A stretch of 10,065 bases of DNA, taken from positions 1 to 10,065 of the forward strand of contig DATHYZ010000072.1 of the NCBI GenBank assembly GCA_035458865.1, in the 5' to 3' direction. The position numbers and the translations under genes were made by a program. The notes under the pieces are model-generated. The model was given only the letters and a program-made list of their open reading frames with translations. It ran no database searches and was not told the DNA's origin. The DNA comes from DATHYZ01 sp035458865. Its GTDB lineage: Bacteria; Chloroflexota; Limnocylindria; Limnocylindrales; CSP1-4. Positions 1 to 6,326 of this stretch are shown in pieces. The stretch's first letter is position 1; each line of letters opens with the position of its first letter.

Positions 1-1033
1 GCGTGGTTCGTCGGGCGTGAAGGACCCGCTGCGTGAACGGGACCCGGAACTCCTTGAAGACCTCGATCGAGACCAGGAAGCCGGCGGTGATGAAGGCGGC
101 CCCCAGGAACTCACCGAGGAAGAACGTGGTCGTCTCGCCGAACCGGCTCAGGCCGCTCGTGAGGCTGGGCACGAACCCGCCGATGGCGATGAGGATCGTG
201 GCCGGGACCCGGGTGTTGAGCCGGCCGCGGATCAGGTCAACGAAGGCCCCCGGGATCGAGGCGAGCAGGTTGACGGTGATGGCGAGCGGCGCGATCGCCA
301 GGTTGACGAGGTAGCGATCGATCCCCTGGCGCCGGTCGAGGCTGTAGCGGATCACGCGCTTCTTGGGCATGAACACGTAGGCCGAGTAGAGCGCGCCGAA
401 GGCGAGGGCGAAGCCACCGGTGACGTTGAAGAACGGCGTCAGCAGGCGGACGTAGCCGGGGAAGAGGTCGCCGGTCGGGATGCCGGTCGCGGGGTCGACC
501 GCGAAGCCGGGCGCGGCGAGAGGAGCGAGGAGCACGAGCGGGATCGCGACGACGGAGCCGCCCACGATGAGCACCCCGGCGACGTGGGCCCAGCGGTCCT
601 TCGCCCGGTACGTCTCCACCGCGATCCAGACGGCGCCCACGAGGGCGATCGCCGTGTAGAGGTACGGGGTGATGCCGCTGTCCGGGTAGTCGTAGCGCCG
701 CCAGGTCAGGAACGTGAAGAGGCCTGCCAGCAGGATCGAGAAGGCCGCCCCATAGCCGAAGCGGGTCTTGCCCAGGAGGTACATCGTCCCGAGGCCCAGC
801 CAGCCCGCGACCCAGACGGCGCCGATCAGGTACCAGGCCCGGTAGAGCGGCTCGCTCCAGCCGAAGGCGCTGCCCCAGAACTCCGTCCCCGCGGACAGGC
901 CGTACCAGAGCATGCCGATCGCCCAGATGAGCTGGTAGGGGCGCCGGCGCTCACGCCACTGGTCCACGAGCAGGACGAAGACGAGGAAGCTGAGCAGGGA
1001 CGAAGCCAGCGGCAGGACGACGTTCGGTTCCAT
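1..1033 (-). CDS. Polytopic membrane protein of unknown function (3' end cut by window edge)
   Basis: An open frame on the minus strand runs from ATG at 1033 through position 1 without a stop, giving 344 residues with the C-terminus missing. The start has a GAGG-type ribosome site about 7 nt upstream (GTGAGGGAACTCG-ATG). I read about ten hydrophobic segments, near residues 5-23, 34-53, 64-88, 92-110, 122-140, 149-170, 196-221, 240-265, 276-294 and 302-322. Short charged loops separate them (QWRERRRP at 25-32, MPKKRVIRYSLDRRQ at 222-236). The protein is rich in Trp, Tyr and Gly and has no signal peptide apart from the first helix. I do not recognise the family; a transporter-like or integral sensor role is possible but not shown. 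Frame choice is supported by the coherent membrane pattern, whereas the long opposite-strand frame over the same bases is charged low-complexity sequence. An operator-like dyad lies 76 bp upstream. Confidence 0.85.
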   Translation of the reverse strand, partial: MEPNVVLPLASSLLSFLVFVLLVDQWRERRRPYQLIWAIGMLWYGLSAGTEFWGSAFGWSEPLYRAWYLIGAVWVAGWLGLGTMYLLGKTRFGYGAAFSILLAGLFTFLTWRRYDYPDSGITPYLYTAIALVGAVWIAVETYRAKDRWAHVAGVLIVGGSVVAIPLVLLAPLAAPGFAVDPATGIPTGDLFPGYVRLLTPFFNVTGGFALAFGALYSAYVFMPKKRVIRYSLDRRQGIDRYLVNLAIAPLAITVNLLASIPGAFVDLIRGRLNTRVPATILIAIGGFVPSLTSGLSRFGETTTFFLGEFLGAAFITAGFLVSIEVFKEFRVPFTQRVLHARRTT

Positions 1034-1080
1034 CGAGTTCCCTCACGGCCGGGTGGACCCGGGCTCCGGGTCGTGCCGGC

Positions 1081-1086
1081 ACCGTA
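1081..1086 (-). promoter_or_regulatory. Possible -10 box for the membrane protein gene
   Basis: On the minus strand the hexamer TACGGT fits TANNNT and lies 47 nt upstream of the ATG at 1033, leaving room for the leader with its ribosome site. No good TTGACA-like -35 is visible at 16-18 nt. The dyad at 1109-1126 would then cover roughly the -35 region and just upstream. Weak call based on the hexamer only. Confidence 0.25.
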
Positions 1087-1108
1087 TCGTCCGGGACGGT
1101 CGGGCTCG

Positions 1109-1126
1109 ATGTATCCATCGATACAT
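1109..1126. promoter_or_regulatory. Operator-like inverted repeat ATGTATC-N4-GATACAT
   Basis: ATGTATCCATCGATACAT has two perfect 7-bp arms around a CATC spacer. It is an AT-rich island in GC-rich sequence and sits in the 213-bp gap upstream of the membrane protein gene that starts at 1033. The outer ATGT...ACAT half-sites resemble dyads bound by small dimeric repressors such as the PadR family, but no regulator gene is in the window. The dyad is seen directly; repressor binding is inferred. Confidence 0.5.
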
Positions 1127-1166
1127 TCCCGTGGGTCGTTTCGATGGAGCCGGAGGGACGAACGAA

Positions 1167-1200
1167 GCCCCCCGGCGGGCCGAATGGCCCGGCGGGGGGC
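1167..1200 (-). terminator. GC-rich hairpin terminator after the 4-TM gene
   Basis: The 15-nt arms GCCCCCCGGCGGGCC and GGCCCGGCGGGGGGC pair with one mismatch around a GAAT loop. Read on the minus strand the hairpin is followed by TTCGTTCG, a modestly T-rich tail. It lies 47 bp after the stop of the gene at 1247-1636 and before the next minus gene, so it most likely ends that transcript. A second hairpin at 1214-1234 precedes it. Confidence 0.65.
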
Positions 1201-1213
1201 GATGGGCAGCGGT

Positions 1214-1234
1214 GCCGGCGGTCGTGCCGCCGGC
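1214..1234 (-). terminator. Second hairpin downstream of the 4-TM gene
   Basis: Arms GCCGGCGG and CCGCCGGC pair perfectly (8 bp) around a 5-nt loop, 13 bp past the stop codon at 1247-1249. No T-run follows it, so it may be an accessory hairpin to the stronger one at 1167-1200 rather than a terminator by itself. Confidence 0.4.
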
Positions 1235-1246
1235 CTCATGCCGACG

Positions 1247-1636
1247 TCAGCGCCCGAAGGCGGCCCTGACGTTCGGGCGGAAGAAGTACCAGAGGATCAC
1301 GGCCGAGATCACGAGGTTCGCGATCGCGGCCATGCCGATCGAGGACGAGATGCCCTGGGTCACCGCGGCGATGACGTCGACGACGACGCGGACGCCGAGC
1401 ACGAAGACGGCCAGCATCCACGCCCACCCGGCAAGGGTGAACAGGCCCGCGCCGGCAACGACCGACAGGACGCCGCCGATGATCCCCGCCCAACCACTCA
1501 CGCTGGCCTCGTCGGCAAGCTCGCTGAGCCCGAAGTTCGTGATGCCGAGGGCCTCGAGCCCGACGACGATCTGAAAGACGCCAGTGACGGCGAGGACGAT
1601 CGCGATGATCGTGATGCCGAGTGGTCGTTCACCCAT
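1247..1636 (-). CDS. Small four-helix integral membrane protein
   Basis: 129 residues with four hydrophobic helices at about 7-29, 48-69, 71-91 and 99-118, and a basic tail (YFFRPNVRAAFGR). The opening, MGERPLGITIIAIVLAVTGV, is typical of small four-TM proteins annotated only as conserved membrane proteins in actinobacteria and Chloroflexota (DUF7144-like in layout). No catalytic motif is visible and no function can be assigned. The ATG at 1636 has GGAGGG 10 nt upstream; an ATG 12 nt earlier is out of frame and closes quickly. It is followed by two hairpins, so it is probably monocistronic. It lies 179 bp downstream of the aminotransferase gene in the same orientation, with no strong terminator seen between them. 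Confidence 0.85.
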   Translation of the reverse strand: MGERPLGITIIAIVLAVTGVFQIVVGLEALGITNFGLSELADEASVSGWAGIIGGVLSVVAGAGLFTLAGWAWMLAVFVLGVRVVVDVIAAVTQGISSSIGMAAIANLVISAVILWYFFRPNVRAAFGR

Positions 1637-1815
1637 GTGGATCCATCCCTCCGAGGTCTCGATGAAGCCGCGCCGCGAGCCGCTGGATCGGCTGTCGCTT
1701 CCGGCCGCAGCATTCTCGCATGTCCATGCAAGGGCTCGTCATGCCTTCGCCCAGCTCCAGGCGCGGGCGGTCGTCGTTCGACTCGGTCCCCGATCGGGAG
1801 CCCAAGCCCTCGGGA
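1637..1815. other. Intergenic gap with nothing clear
   Basis: The 179 bp between two minus-strand genes hold no convincing gene, promoter or terminator. I see only a short dyad GCATG-TC-CATGC at 1718-1729 and a 5-bp stem near 1679, both weak. Transcription from the aminotransferase gene into the 4-TM gene cannot be excluded. Confidence 0.4.
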
Positions 1816-3018
1816 TCAGGCCGTCGTCACCGCCGCGATGGCCCGGCAGACGGGCTCGAGGTTGGCCCGGGTCAGACCGGCCACGTTGACCCGGCCCGCG
1901 CCGACGACGTAGACCGCGTGGTCCTCCTTGAGCCGGCGGACCTGGTCGGTCGTGAGCCCCAGGAGGGAGAACATCCCGCGCTGCCGGAGGAGTCGCTCAT
2001 GGTCCCCGGGGACCCCGGCCGCGGTCAGGCTCTCGACGAAGGCACGGCGGTTGCCGTTGATCCGGTCGCGCATCATCGCGACCTCGTCTTCCCAGCGGGC
2101 TCGGAGCTCCGGGTCGGCGAGGACGGTCGCCACGATCTCGCCGCCGTGGGCCGGCGGGTTCGAGTAGTTGGCCCGGACCGCGGCCTTGGCGTGGGTCAGC
2201 AGCGTGGCCGCCTCGCCGGCCGTTGCCCCGATGAGGGTCAGCGCACCCACCCGCTCGTCGTACAGGGCGAAGTTCTTGGAGAAGCTCGAGGCGAGGAGCA
2301 GCTCGCACCCGGGGCGGATCAGCGCCATGAGCCCCGCGGCGTCCTCCCGGAGCCCGTCGCCGAAGCCCTGGTAGGCGAAGTCGACGAGCGGGAGCGCCCC
2401 CGCGGCCTCGACGGCCTCGGCGATCGAGCCCCAGGTCGCCGGATCCGGGTCGATGCCGGTGGGGTTGTGGCAGCAGGCGTGAAGGAGCACGACGTCGCCG
2501 GCCGGGATCGTCCGGAGGGCCGCCAGCATCCCGGCCGTGTCGAGCGTGCCGGTCGCGGGATCCATGTAGGGGTACGAGGCGGTCGAGAGCCCGGCGGCAC
2601 TGAAGACCTGGGGGTGGTTGGGCCAGGTCGGGGAGGGCATCCAGACCGTCGCCTCGGGGCGGATGCGGCGGACCAGGTCGGCGGCGACCCGGAGCGCCCC
2701 GGTCCCGCCCGGGGTGTGCATGGTCTCCACCCGATCGTCGGCGAGGGCCGGGTGCCCGGCTCCCAGGAGCAGCTCCCGGACGGCCCGCGTGTAGGCCGGA
2801 TCGCCGGCGATCGGCTTGTAGAGCTTCGTCGTCTCCTCGGCCAGGATGCGTCGCTCGGCCTCCGCGACCGTGTCGAGGATCGGCGTCACCCCGGACTCGT
2901 TCACGTACACCCCCGAAGCCAGGCTGACCTTGCCCGGGCGCGGATCGGCCTGGTACTCCTCGGACAGTCCCAGGATGGCGTCGGGCGGGAGCGGCTGGAG
3001 GTCGGCGAACATCGGCAT
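1816..3018 (-). CDS. Aspartate/aromatic amino acid aminotransferase (AspC/TyrB type)
   Basis: A PLP enzyme of fold type I that moves amino groups between aspartate or aromatic amino acids and 2-oxoglutarate; cytosolic. From the ATG at 3018 it is 400 residues, matching the family length (about 396). Family landmarks are all present: TPGGTGALR at about 102-110, SPTWPNH with the ring-stacking Trp132, CCHNPTG with Asn185, Asp213 and Tyr216 in DFAYQGF, the Schiff-base Lys248 in SSFSKNFALYDERVG, Arg256, Arg282 in VRANYSNPPAHG (equivalent to AspC Arg292, which holds the second carboxylate), and Arg376 in GRVNVAGL (equivalent to Arg386). AspC and TyrB share these residues, so the preferred substrate is not decided. 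The N-terminus MFADLQPLPPDAILGL aligns with the start of AspC, which favours ATG 3018 or 3012. A GTG at 3042 with a GAGG site would add 8 residues and is the main alternative. Confidence 0.96.
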   Translation of the reverse strand: MPMFADLQPLPPDAILGLSEEYQADPRPGKVSLASGVYVNESGVTPILDTVAEAERRILAEETTKLYKPIAGDPAYTRAVRELLLGAGHPALADDRVETMHTPGGTGALRVAADLVRRIRPEATVWMPSPTWPNHPQVFSAAGLSTASYPYMDPATGTLDTAGMLAALRTIPAGDVVLLHACCHNPTGIDPDPATWGSIAEAVEAAGALPLVDFAYQGFGDGLREDAAGLMALIRPGCELLLASSFSKNFALYDERVGALTLIGATAGEAATLLTHAKAAVRANYSNPPAHGGEIVATVLADPELRARWEDEVAMMRDRINGNRRAFVESLTAAGVPGDHERLLRQRGMFSLLGLTTDQVRRLKEDHAVYVVGAGRVNVAGLTRANLEPVCRAIAAVTTA

Positions 3019-3024
3019 GGTCAG

Positions 3025-3030
3025 ATGGTA
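3025..3030 (-). promoter_or_regulatory. -10-like box TACCAT placed for a leaderless start
   Basis: On the minus strand TACCAT is followed by exactly 6 nt and then ATG 3018. This is the spacing seen for leaderless messages whose transcript begins at or next to the start codon. No Shine-Dalgarno sequence stands before this ATG. If the box is real, the upstream GTG at 3042 lies outside the transcript. No clear -35 is seen. Confidence 0.4.
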
Positions 3031-3107
3031 GCGGCCCGCCACCCTTCCCTCGAATCGGTCGGGCTGGTAGCGTTCGGACGTCGACGCTCACGGAGGGATG
3101 GGACCGC

Positions 3108-3395
3108 ATGTGCTGTCTGGCTTCGGTGCTCCTGCTGGTCGGCCCGCGGGCCGGGATCCTGGTCTGGTGGCTGATGGACCAGACCCGCTGGAGCGCGGCG
3201 TTCGACAACTTCCTGTGGCCCTTCCTCGGCTTCCTCTTCGTGCCCTGGACGACCTTGATGTTCGTCCTCGTGGCGCCAGGCGGGGTGGACGGCTTCGACT
3301 GGGTCTGGCTCGCCCTCGGCGTCCTTGCCGATGTCGCCGGCTGGGGCGGCGGTGCCTTCAGCAACCGGGATCGCGTCCAGAGCATCTACAGCTGA
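3108..3395 (+). CDS. Small three-helix membrane protein, function unknown
   Basis: 95 residues with hydrophobic segments at about 3-23, 35-56 and 64-83, a Trp-rich middle (LVWWLMDQTRW, FLWPFLGFLFVPWTTLM) and a short polar tail (SNRDRVQSIYS). This layout is common in unnamed small membrane proteins of actinobacteria and related high-GC bacteria; no function is known to me. The ATG at 3108 has GGAGG at 3092-3096, 11 nt upstream. It diverges from the aminotransferase gene across a gap of about 90 bp and converges on the NUDIX gene, with which it probably shares the hairpin at 3453-3478. The two adjacent Cys at positions 2-3 do not sit in a lipobox. The opposite strand also has an open frame (3021-3437) but that product is charged low-complexity sequence. 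Confidence 0.8.
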   Translation: MCCLASVLLLVGPRAGILVWWLMDQTRWSAAFDNFLWPFLGFLFVPWTTLMFVLVAPGGVDGFDWVWLALGVLADVAGWGGGAFSNRDRVQSIYS

Positions 3396-3403
3396 TCCCG
3401 GCC

Positions 3404-3425
3404 GTCGCCGATCGATCGCGGCGAC
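3404..3425 (+). terminator. Hairpin after the three-helix gene
   Basis: GTCGCCG and CGGCGAC pair perfectly (7 bp) around the 8-nt loop ATCGATCG, starting 9 bp after the TGA at 3393-3395. No T-run follows. It may assist the stronger hairpin at 3453-3478. Confidence 0.35.
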
Positions 3426-3452
3426 GTCGCTCGACAAGCCAGCCGTCCCACC

Positions 3453-3478
3453 GACGCCCGGCCCACCGGCCGGGCGTC
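3453..3478. terminator. Bidirectional hairpin terminator overlapping the NUDIX stop codon
   Basis: Arms GACGCCCGGCC and GGCCGGGCGTC are perfect 11-bp complements around a CACC loop. It lies between two convergent genes and its right arm covers two bases of the NUDIX stop codon (3477-3479). There is no T-run on either side, so it may work as an intrinsic terminator of the GC-only type or as a 3'-end block. Confidence 0.6.
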
Positions 3479-4001
3479 AACCGTCCCCGGTCGCTCGCTC
3501 CGTCGTCGTGCCGCCCTCCGCGAGGGCTGCCTCGAGCCGGTCGATGAAGACGATCTGCGGCTCCTTGATCCGGCGCCGGGCCTCCTCCGGCTCGAACCAT
3601 TCCACCCTGTCGATCTCGGGGAAGTCCACGAACCGACCGGAGCCCCGGGGGAGCTCGATCCTGACGACGTTGCTGACCGCGGCCGCCGGATCCAGCTCGC
3701 CCTCGGCCGCCCAGGCGTGGACGAGCTTGCCGCCCTTCTGGCGGGTCTCGCCGAGCGGGATGAGCCGCGGCTCGATCAGCCGCAGGCCGGTCTCCTCCTC
3801 GAGCTCGCGGAGCCCGACGTCCACGAGCTCCTCGCCAGGCTCGACCTCGCCCTTGGGGATCGACCAGTGGCCGGCGTCCTTCCGGGCGAAGAAGGGTCCA
3901 CCGGGGTGGGCGAGCAGGACCTCGAGCGAGCCCGGCGGCCCGTTCGTGCCGCCCGGTGCCCGCCGGTAGACGAGGATCCCGGCGCTGATCCGCTCGGTCA
4001 T
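3477..4001 (-). CDS. NUDIX family hydrolase
   Basis: 174 residues carrying a complete Nudix box at 51-73: Gly51, Glu57, Arg65-Glu66, Glu69-Glu70 and Gly72, matching GX5EX7REUXEEXGU. These residues bind the metal ion used to hydrolyse a nucleoside diphosphate linked to another group. Around the box the motif LLAHPGGPFFARKDAGHWSIPKGE (in part) is typical of the MutT-like group annotated as predicted NTP pyrophosphohydrolase (COG4119-like); the real substrate cannot be read from sequence. The C-terminal third is acidic and basic helix (DRVEWFEPEEARRRIKEPQ) ending in a disordered GGTTTERATGDG tail. I chose the ATG at 4001 because MTERISAGILVYRR opens the beta-strand that begins the domain. It has no Shine-Dalgarno site but a TACCCT box 6 nt upstream, as for a leaderless message. 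It is divergent from the aminotransferase gene at 4032. Confidence 0.95.
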   Translation of the reverse strand: MTERISAGILVYRRAPGGTNGPPGSLEVLLAHPGGPFFARKDAGHWSIPKGEVEPGEELVDVGLRELEEETGLRLIEPRLIPLGETRQKGGKLVHAWAAEGELDPAAAVSNVVRIELPRGSGRFVDFPEIDRVEWFEPEEARRRIKEPQIVFIDRLEAALAEGGTTTERATGDG

Positions 4002-4007
4002 GCGGCG

Positions 4008-4024
4008 AGGGTACGCGATACCCT
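4008..4024. promoter_or_regulatory. Back-to-back -10 boxes of a divergent leaderless promoter pair
   Basis: AGGGTACGCGATACCCT contains TACCCT on the plus strand (4019-4024), 7 nt before ATG 4032, and the same TACCCT on the minus strand (4013-4008), 6 nt before ATG 4001. The arms are a perfect 6-bp inverted repeat with a 5-nt centre. Neither gene has a Shine-Dalgarno site, so both appear leaderless. The symmetry could equally mark a regulator site overlapping both promoters. No convincing -35 hexamers are present at the usual distance. Confidence 0.55.
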
Positions 4025-4031
4025 CCCCGCG

Positions 4032-5258
4032 ATGGATGACCACGGACCCGTCCCCGGCACGGACGACGCAGCCCCGGACCCACGAGCGGTGGGCGGCGCC
4101 CCGGCCGATCCGTCCCTTGTCCAGTTCTCCGCGGCCGCCGGGGTCATCGACCTGGCCTGGGGCCACCCCGGGTCGGACCTCCTGCCCGTCGACGGGCTGC
4201 GGGCCGCCGCCGACCGGGCGCTCGGGCGCTACGGGCCGGATGCGCTCAACTACGGCGCCCCGGCCGGGCCCGGGCCGCTGCTCGAGTGGCTGGCCGGCCA
4301 CGTCGCGGCGATCGACGGGCGCGCTCCGGCCGAGTCCGAGCTGCTCGTCACCGGCGGCGCCTCCCAGGGCCTGGATCTCGTGGCCACGGTCCTGGCGGAG
4401 CCGGGCGACGTCTGGCTGGTCCCCGATCCCACGTATCACCTGGCCGTCGGGATCATCCGCGACCATCCCGTCGAGGTCGTGGCGATCGAGACCGACGACG
4501 CCGGCCCGCGACCCGAGGCGATCGCCGGGACGCTGGCCCGCCTGCGCCGCGAGGGACGCCGTGCCCGGTTCATGTACCTCGTCCCGACGTTCGGGAACCC
4601 CACCGGGATCACCGTGCCGCTCGAGCGCCGGCGGGCGATCCTCGAGCTGGCCGCCGAGGCCGGGCTCCTCGTCGTGGAGGACGACGTCTACCGGGAGCTC
4701 GGCTTCGGGGTGCCCGCGCCGCCGTCGCTCTGGGCGCTCGCGCCGGCAGGCACCGTCATCCGCCTCGGCTCGTTCTCGAAGACGCTCGCGCCAGGGCTGC
4801 GGCTCGGCTGGTTGAGCGCGGACGCCCCGACCGTGGATCGCCTCGCGGACGGGGGACTGCTGGCCTCGGGAGGTGGCGTGAACCACTACGTCGCCCTGGT
4901 CGTTGCCGAGCACACTCGGTCCGGCGCCTACGTCGCCGGCGTCGAGCGGCTCCGGTCGGCTCTCGCGGCCCGACGGGACGCCCTGGTCGAGAGCCTGCGG
5001 GAGCACCTGCCGGAGGCGACCTTCGCGGTGCCCGAGGGCGGCTACTTCGTCTGGCTCCGCCTTCCCGGCGGCCTGGACGCCCGGGCGCTGGCGCCGGCTG
5101 CCGCCCGGCACGCGGTGGCCTACCTGCCCGGGTCGGTCTTCGCCGTGGACGGCGGCGGCGACCCCGCGACGATCCGGCTCGCCTTCAGCTGCTACCCACC
5201 CGCCGACTTGGCCGAGGGCGCGCGCCGTCTCGGAGCGGCGGTCGCCGAGGCACGCTGA
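4032..5258 (+). CDS. PLP-dependent aminotransferase, LysN/MocR-like class
   Basis: 408 residues of the aminotransferase class I/II fold without an added GntR DNA-binding domain. Visible landmarks: LLVTGGASQGLDL at about 104-116 (cofactor phosphate region), VPTFGNPTG with Asn189, EDDVYRELGF with Asp218 and Tyr220 (cofactor ring), LGSFSKTLAPGLRLGW with Schiff-base Lys250 and phosphate-binding Arg257, GGYFVWLRLP at 336-345, and Arg382 in TIRLAFS (substrate carboxylate). The SFSKTLAPGLRLGW and FVW signatures are typical of 2-aminoadipate/aromatic aminotransferases of the LysN type and of the C-terminal domain of MocR regulators. The substrate is therefore probably an aromatic, branched or 2-aminoadipate amino acid, but it is unproven. 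The frame is open upstream of 4032, but that part overlaps the NUDIX gene antisense. ATG 4032 follows the divergent promoter. The enzyme belongs to a different subfamily from the one at 1816-3018. Confidence 0.95.
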   Translation: MDDHGPVPGTDDAAPDPRAVGGAPADPSLVQFSAAAGVIDLAWGHPGSDLLPVDGLRAAADRALGRYGPDALNYGAPAGPGPLLEWLAGHVAAIDGRAPAESELLVTGGASQGLDLVATVLAEPGDVWLVPDPTYHLAVGIIRDHPVEVVAIETDDAGPRPEAIAGTLARLRREGRRARFMYLVPTFGNPTGITVPLERRRAILELAAEAGLLVVEDDVYRELGFGVPAPPSLWALAPAGTVIRLGSFSKTLAPGLRLGWLSADAPTVDRLADGGLLASGGGVNHYVALVVAEHTRSGAYVAGVERLRSALAARRDALVESLREHLPEATFAVPEGGYFVWLRLPGGLDARALAPAAARHAVAYLPGSVFAVDGGGDPATIRLAFSCYPPADLAEGARRLGAAVAEAR

Positions 5259-5263
5259 ACGGG

Positions 5264-5278
5264 CCCGGATGAGCCGGG
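5264..5278. terminator. Weak hairpin between convergent genes
   Basis: CCCGG and CCGGG pair (5 bp) around a 5-nt loop in the 37-bp gap between the aminotransferase stop (5258) and the SRPBCC stop (5296). It is short and without a T-run, so it is only a candidate for the end of either transcript. Confidence 0.2.
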
Positions 5279-5295
5279 GCGGAGCGCAGCCGAGG

Positions 5296-5763
5296 CTAGT
5301 ACCGCTGGAGCCGGAGGTCCGTGCTGAAGTCCACGAAGGCGCGGAGCATCGCCAGCGCCTCGACCCAGGCCTCCAGGGCCCGTTCCCAGGCGTCGAAGAC
5401 GCCCGGCTCGTCGATGTGGAAGGGCCCGTTCTCGAAGTGGAGCCGGGTCCCGTAGCCCTCCGGCTCGATCCCCACCGTGAAGGTCGTGACGAGGCCGTCG
5501 TCCGGCAGCCACGGCATCCGCCCGGCGAACCGGCTGTTCGGCTCGGCCGCGGTGACGTCCCACCAGACCCGCTGGCGCCGCCAGAGCAGCGTGGAGCGGC
5601 TCCCCACCGCCAGCGAGCCCTCCAGCTTGTCGGGCAGCCAGCGCGGCAGCTCCTCGGGATCGCTCCAGACCCGGAAGACGCGCTCGGTCGGGGCCCGCAG
5701 CGACCGATCCAGGCGGATCCAGCGCTCGGCCGCGATGTCCTCGGGAAGCACGATGCCGCTCAC
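5296..5763 (-). CDS. SRPBCC/AHSA1-type START-like domain protein
   Basis: 155 residues in one START-like fold. ERWIRLDRSLRAPTERVFRV at about 13-32 is the classic first strand and helix (charge-rich strand followed by APxERVF). DPEELPRWLP (35-44) is the following loop, WWDVTAAEPNSRFAGRM (67-83) and GLVTTFTVGIEPEGYGTRLHFENG (90-113) are strands, and GVFDAWERALEAWVEALAMLRAFV (121-144) is the long C-terminal helix. Such proteins bind small hydrophobic ligands or act as Hsp90 co-factors; the ligand here is unknown. The start is a GTG at 5763 overlapping the TGA of the HD gene in a GTGA (5760-5763), with GGGGAG 8 nt upstream, which shows translational coupling in a two-gene operon. The C-terminus is polar (DLRLQRY) with no membrane segment. 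Confidence 0.92.
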   Translation of the reverse strand: MSGIVLPEDIAAERWIRLDRSLRAPTERVFRVWSDPEELPRWLPDKLEGSLAVGSRSTLLWRRQRVWWDVTAAEPNSRFAGRMPWLPDDGLVTTFTVGIEPEGYGTRLHFENGPFHIDEPGVFDAWERALEAWVEALAMLRAFVDFSTDLRLQRY

Positions 5764-6326
5764 AGCCCCAGCTCCCCGCGGACGGTCTTGAGTCCCTCGA
5801 CGACGTTCATGACGTGCTCCTCGAACGGCAGGCCAAGCTCCTGCGCGCCATTGACGACCTGGTCCCGGTCGACCTGGCGGGCGAATCCCTTGTCCTTCAG
5901 CTTCTTGGTGACCGCGCGGACGTCGACCTCGTCGAGCGTCCGGTTCGGGCGGACGAGCGCCACCGCGATGACGAAGCCGCTCATCTCGTCGCAGGCGTAG
6001 ACCGTTCGCGCCAGGAGGCTCGTCCGCGGCACGCCGGTGTGGTCGCCATGGCCCAGGACGGCCTGGACGACCTCGTCCGGATAGCCCAGGCTGCGGAGCT
6101 CCTCGGCGCCGCGGGTCGGGTGCGTCTCCGGGTAGCGCTCGTAGTCGAAGTCGTGGAGCAGCCCGGCGACCCGCCAGGTCTCGAGCTCCGGCTCGACGAT
6201 GCCGAAGCGCTCGCGGCCGTACCAGGTGACGGCCCCCTCGACCGCGAGGCCGTGCTTGCGGAGCGCATCCGACGTGGTCCACTCGGAGAACAGCGCCCAG
6301 GCGTCGGCGCGGCTGGGGCCGGTCAT
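5760..6326 (-). CDS. HD-domain predicted metal-dependent hydrolase
   Basis: 188 residues with the HD-superfamily metal ligands in order: His25 (RKHGLAVE), His58-Asp59 (AGLLHDFDYE), His93 (VLGHGDH) and Asp113 (ACDEMSG). The helix THPTRGAEELRSLGYPDEVVQAV between them is typical of HDIG-type proteins such as the predicted hydrolases of COG2316. HD enzymes usually hydrolyse phosphate esters of nucleotides; the substrate is unknown here. The C-terminal helices (KKLKDKGFARQVDRDQVV, then LPFEEHVMNVVEGLKTVR) complete the family layout. I chose ATG 6326 because no other in-frame start occurs before it on the likely transcript. It lacks a good Shine-Dalgarno site and instead overlaps, as ATGA, the stop of a 10-codon leader frame that begins behind a TAGGCT box. 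The next gene, SRPBCC, overlaps its stop by 4 nt. Confidence 0.92.
   Translation of the reverse strand: MTGPSRADAWALFSEWTTSDALRKHGLAVEGAVTWYGRERFGIVEPELETWRVAGLLHDFDYERYPETHPTRGAEELRSLGYPDEVVQAVLGHGDHTGVPRTSLLARTVYACDEMSGFVIAVALVRPNRTLDEVDVRAVTKKLKDKGFARQVDRDQVVNGAQELGLPFEEHVMNVVEGLKTVRGELGL

Noticed and set aside
1718..1729. Short dyad GCATG-TC-CATGC as an operator
   Set aside because: Only 5-bp arms, no promoter nearby that I can defend; a chance palindrome is likely.
17..1912. A 631-codon open frame on the plus strand
   Set aside because: The product is an unbroken run of Asp, Glu, Arg, Gly and Ala with no fold or motif, and it crosses the antisense of a coherent membrane protein, a terminator and the 4-TM gene. 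Such frames are normal on the opposite strand of high-GC genes.
1720..3174. A 484-codon plus-strand frame over the AspC-like gene
   Set aside because: Charged low-complexity translation; the minus strand carries a textbook aminotransferase with all active-site residues.
1997..3385. A 462-codon minus frame overlapping the AspC-like gene
   Set aside because: Frame shifted relative to the aminotransferase, Arg/Pro-rich, no recognisable motif.
3021..3437. Minus frame of 138 codons opposite the three-helix protein
   Set aside because: Its product is acidic and polar without structure signals, while the plus frame has three membrane helices and a GGAGG site.
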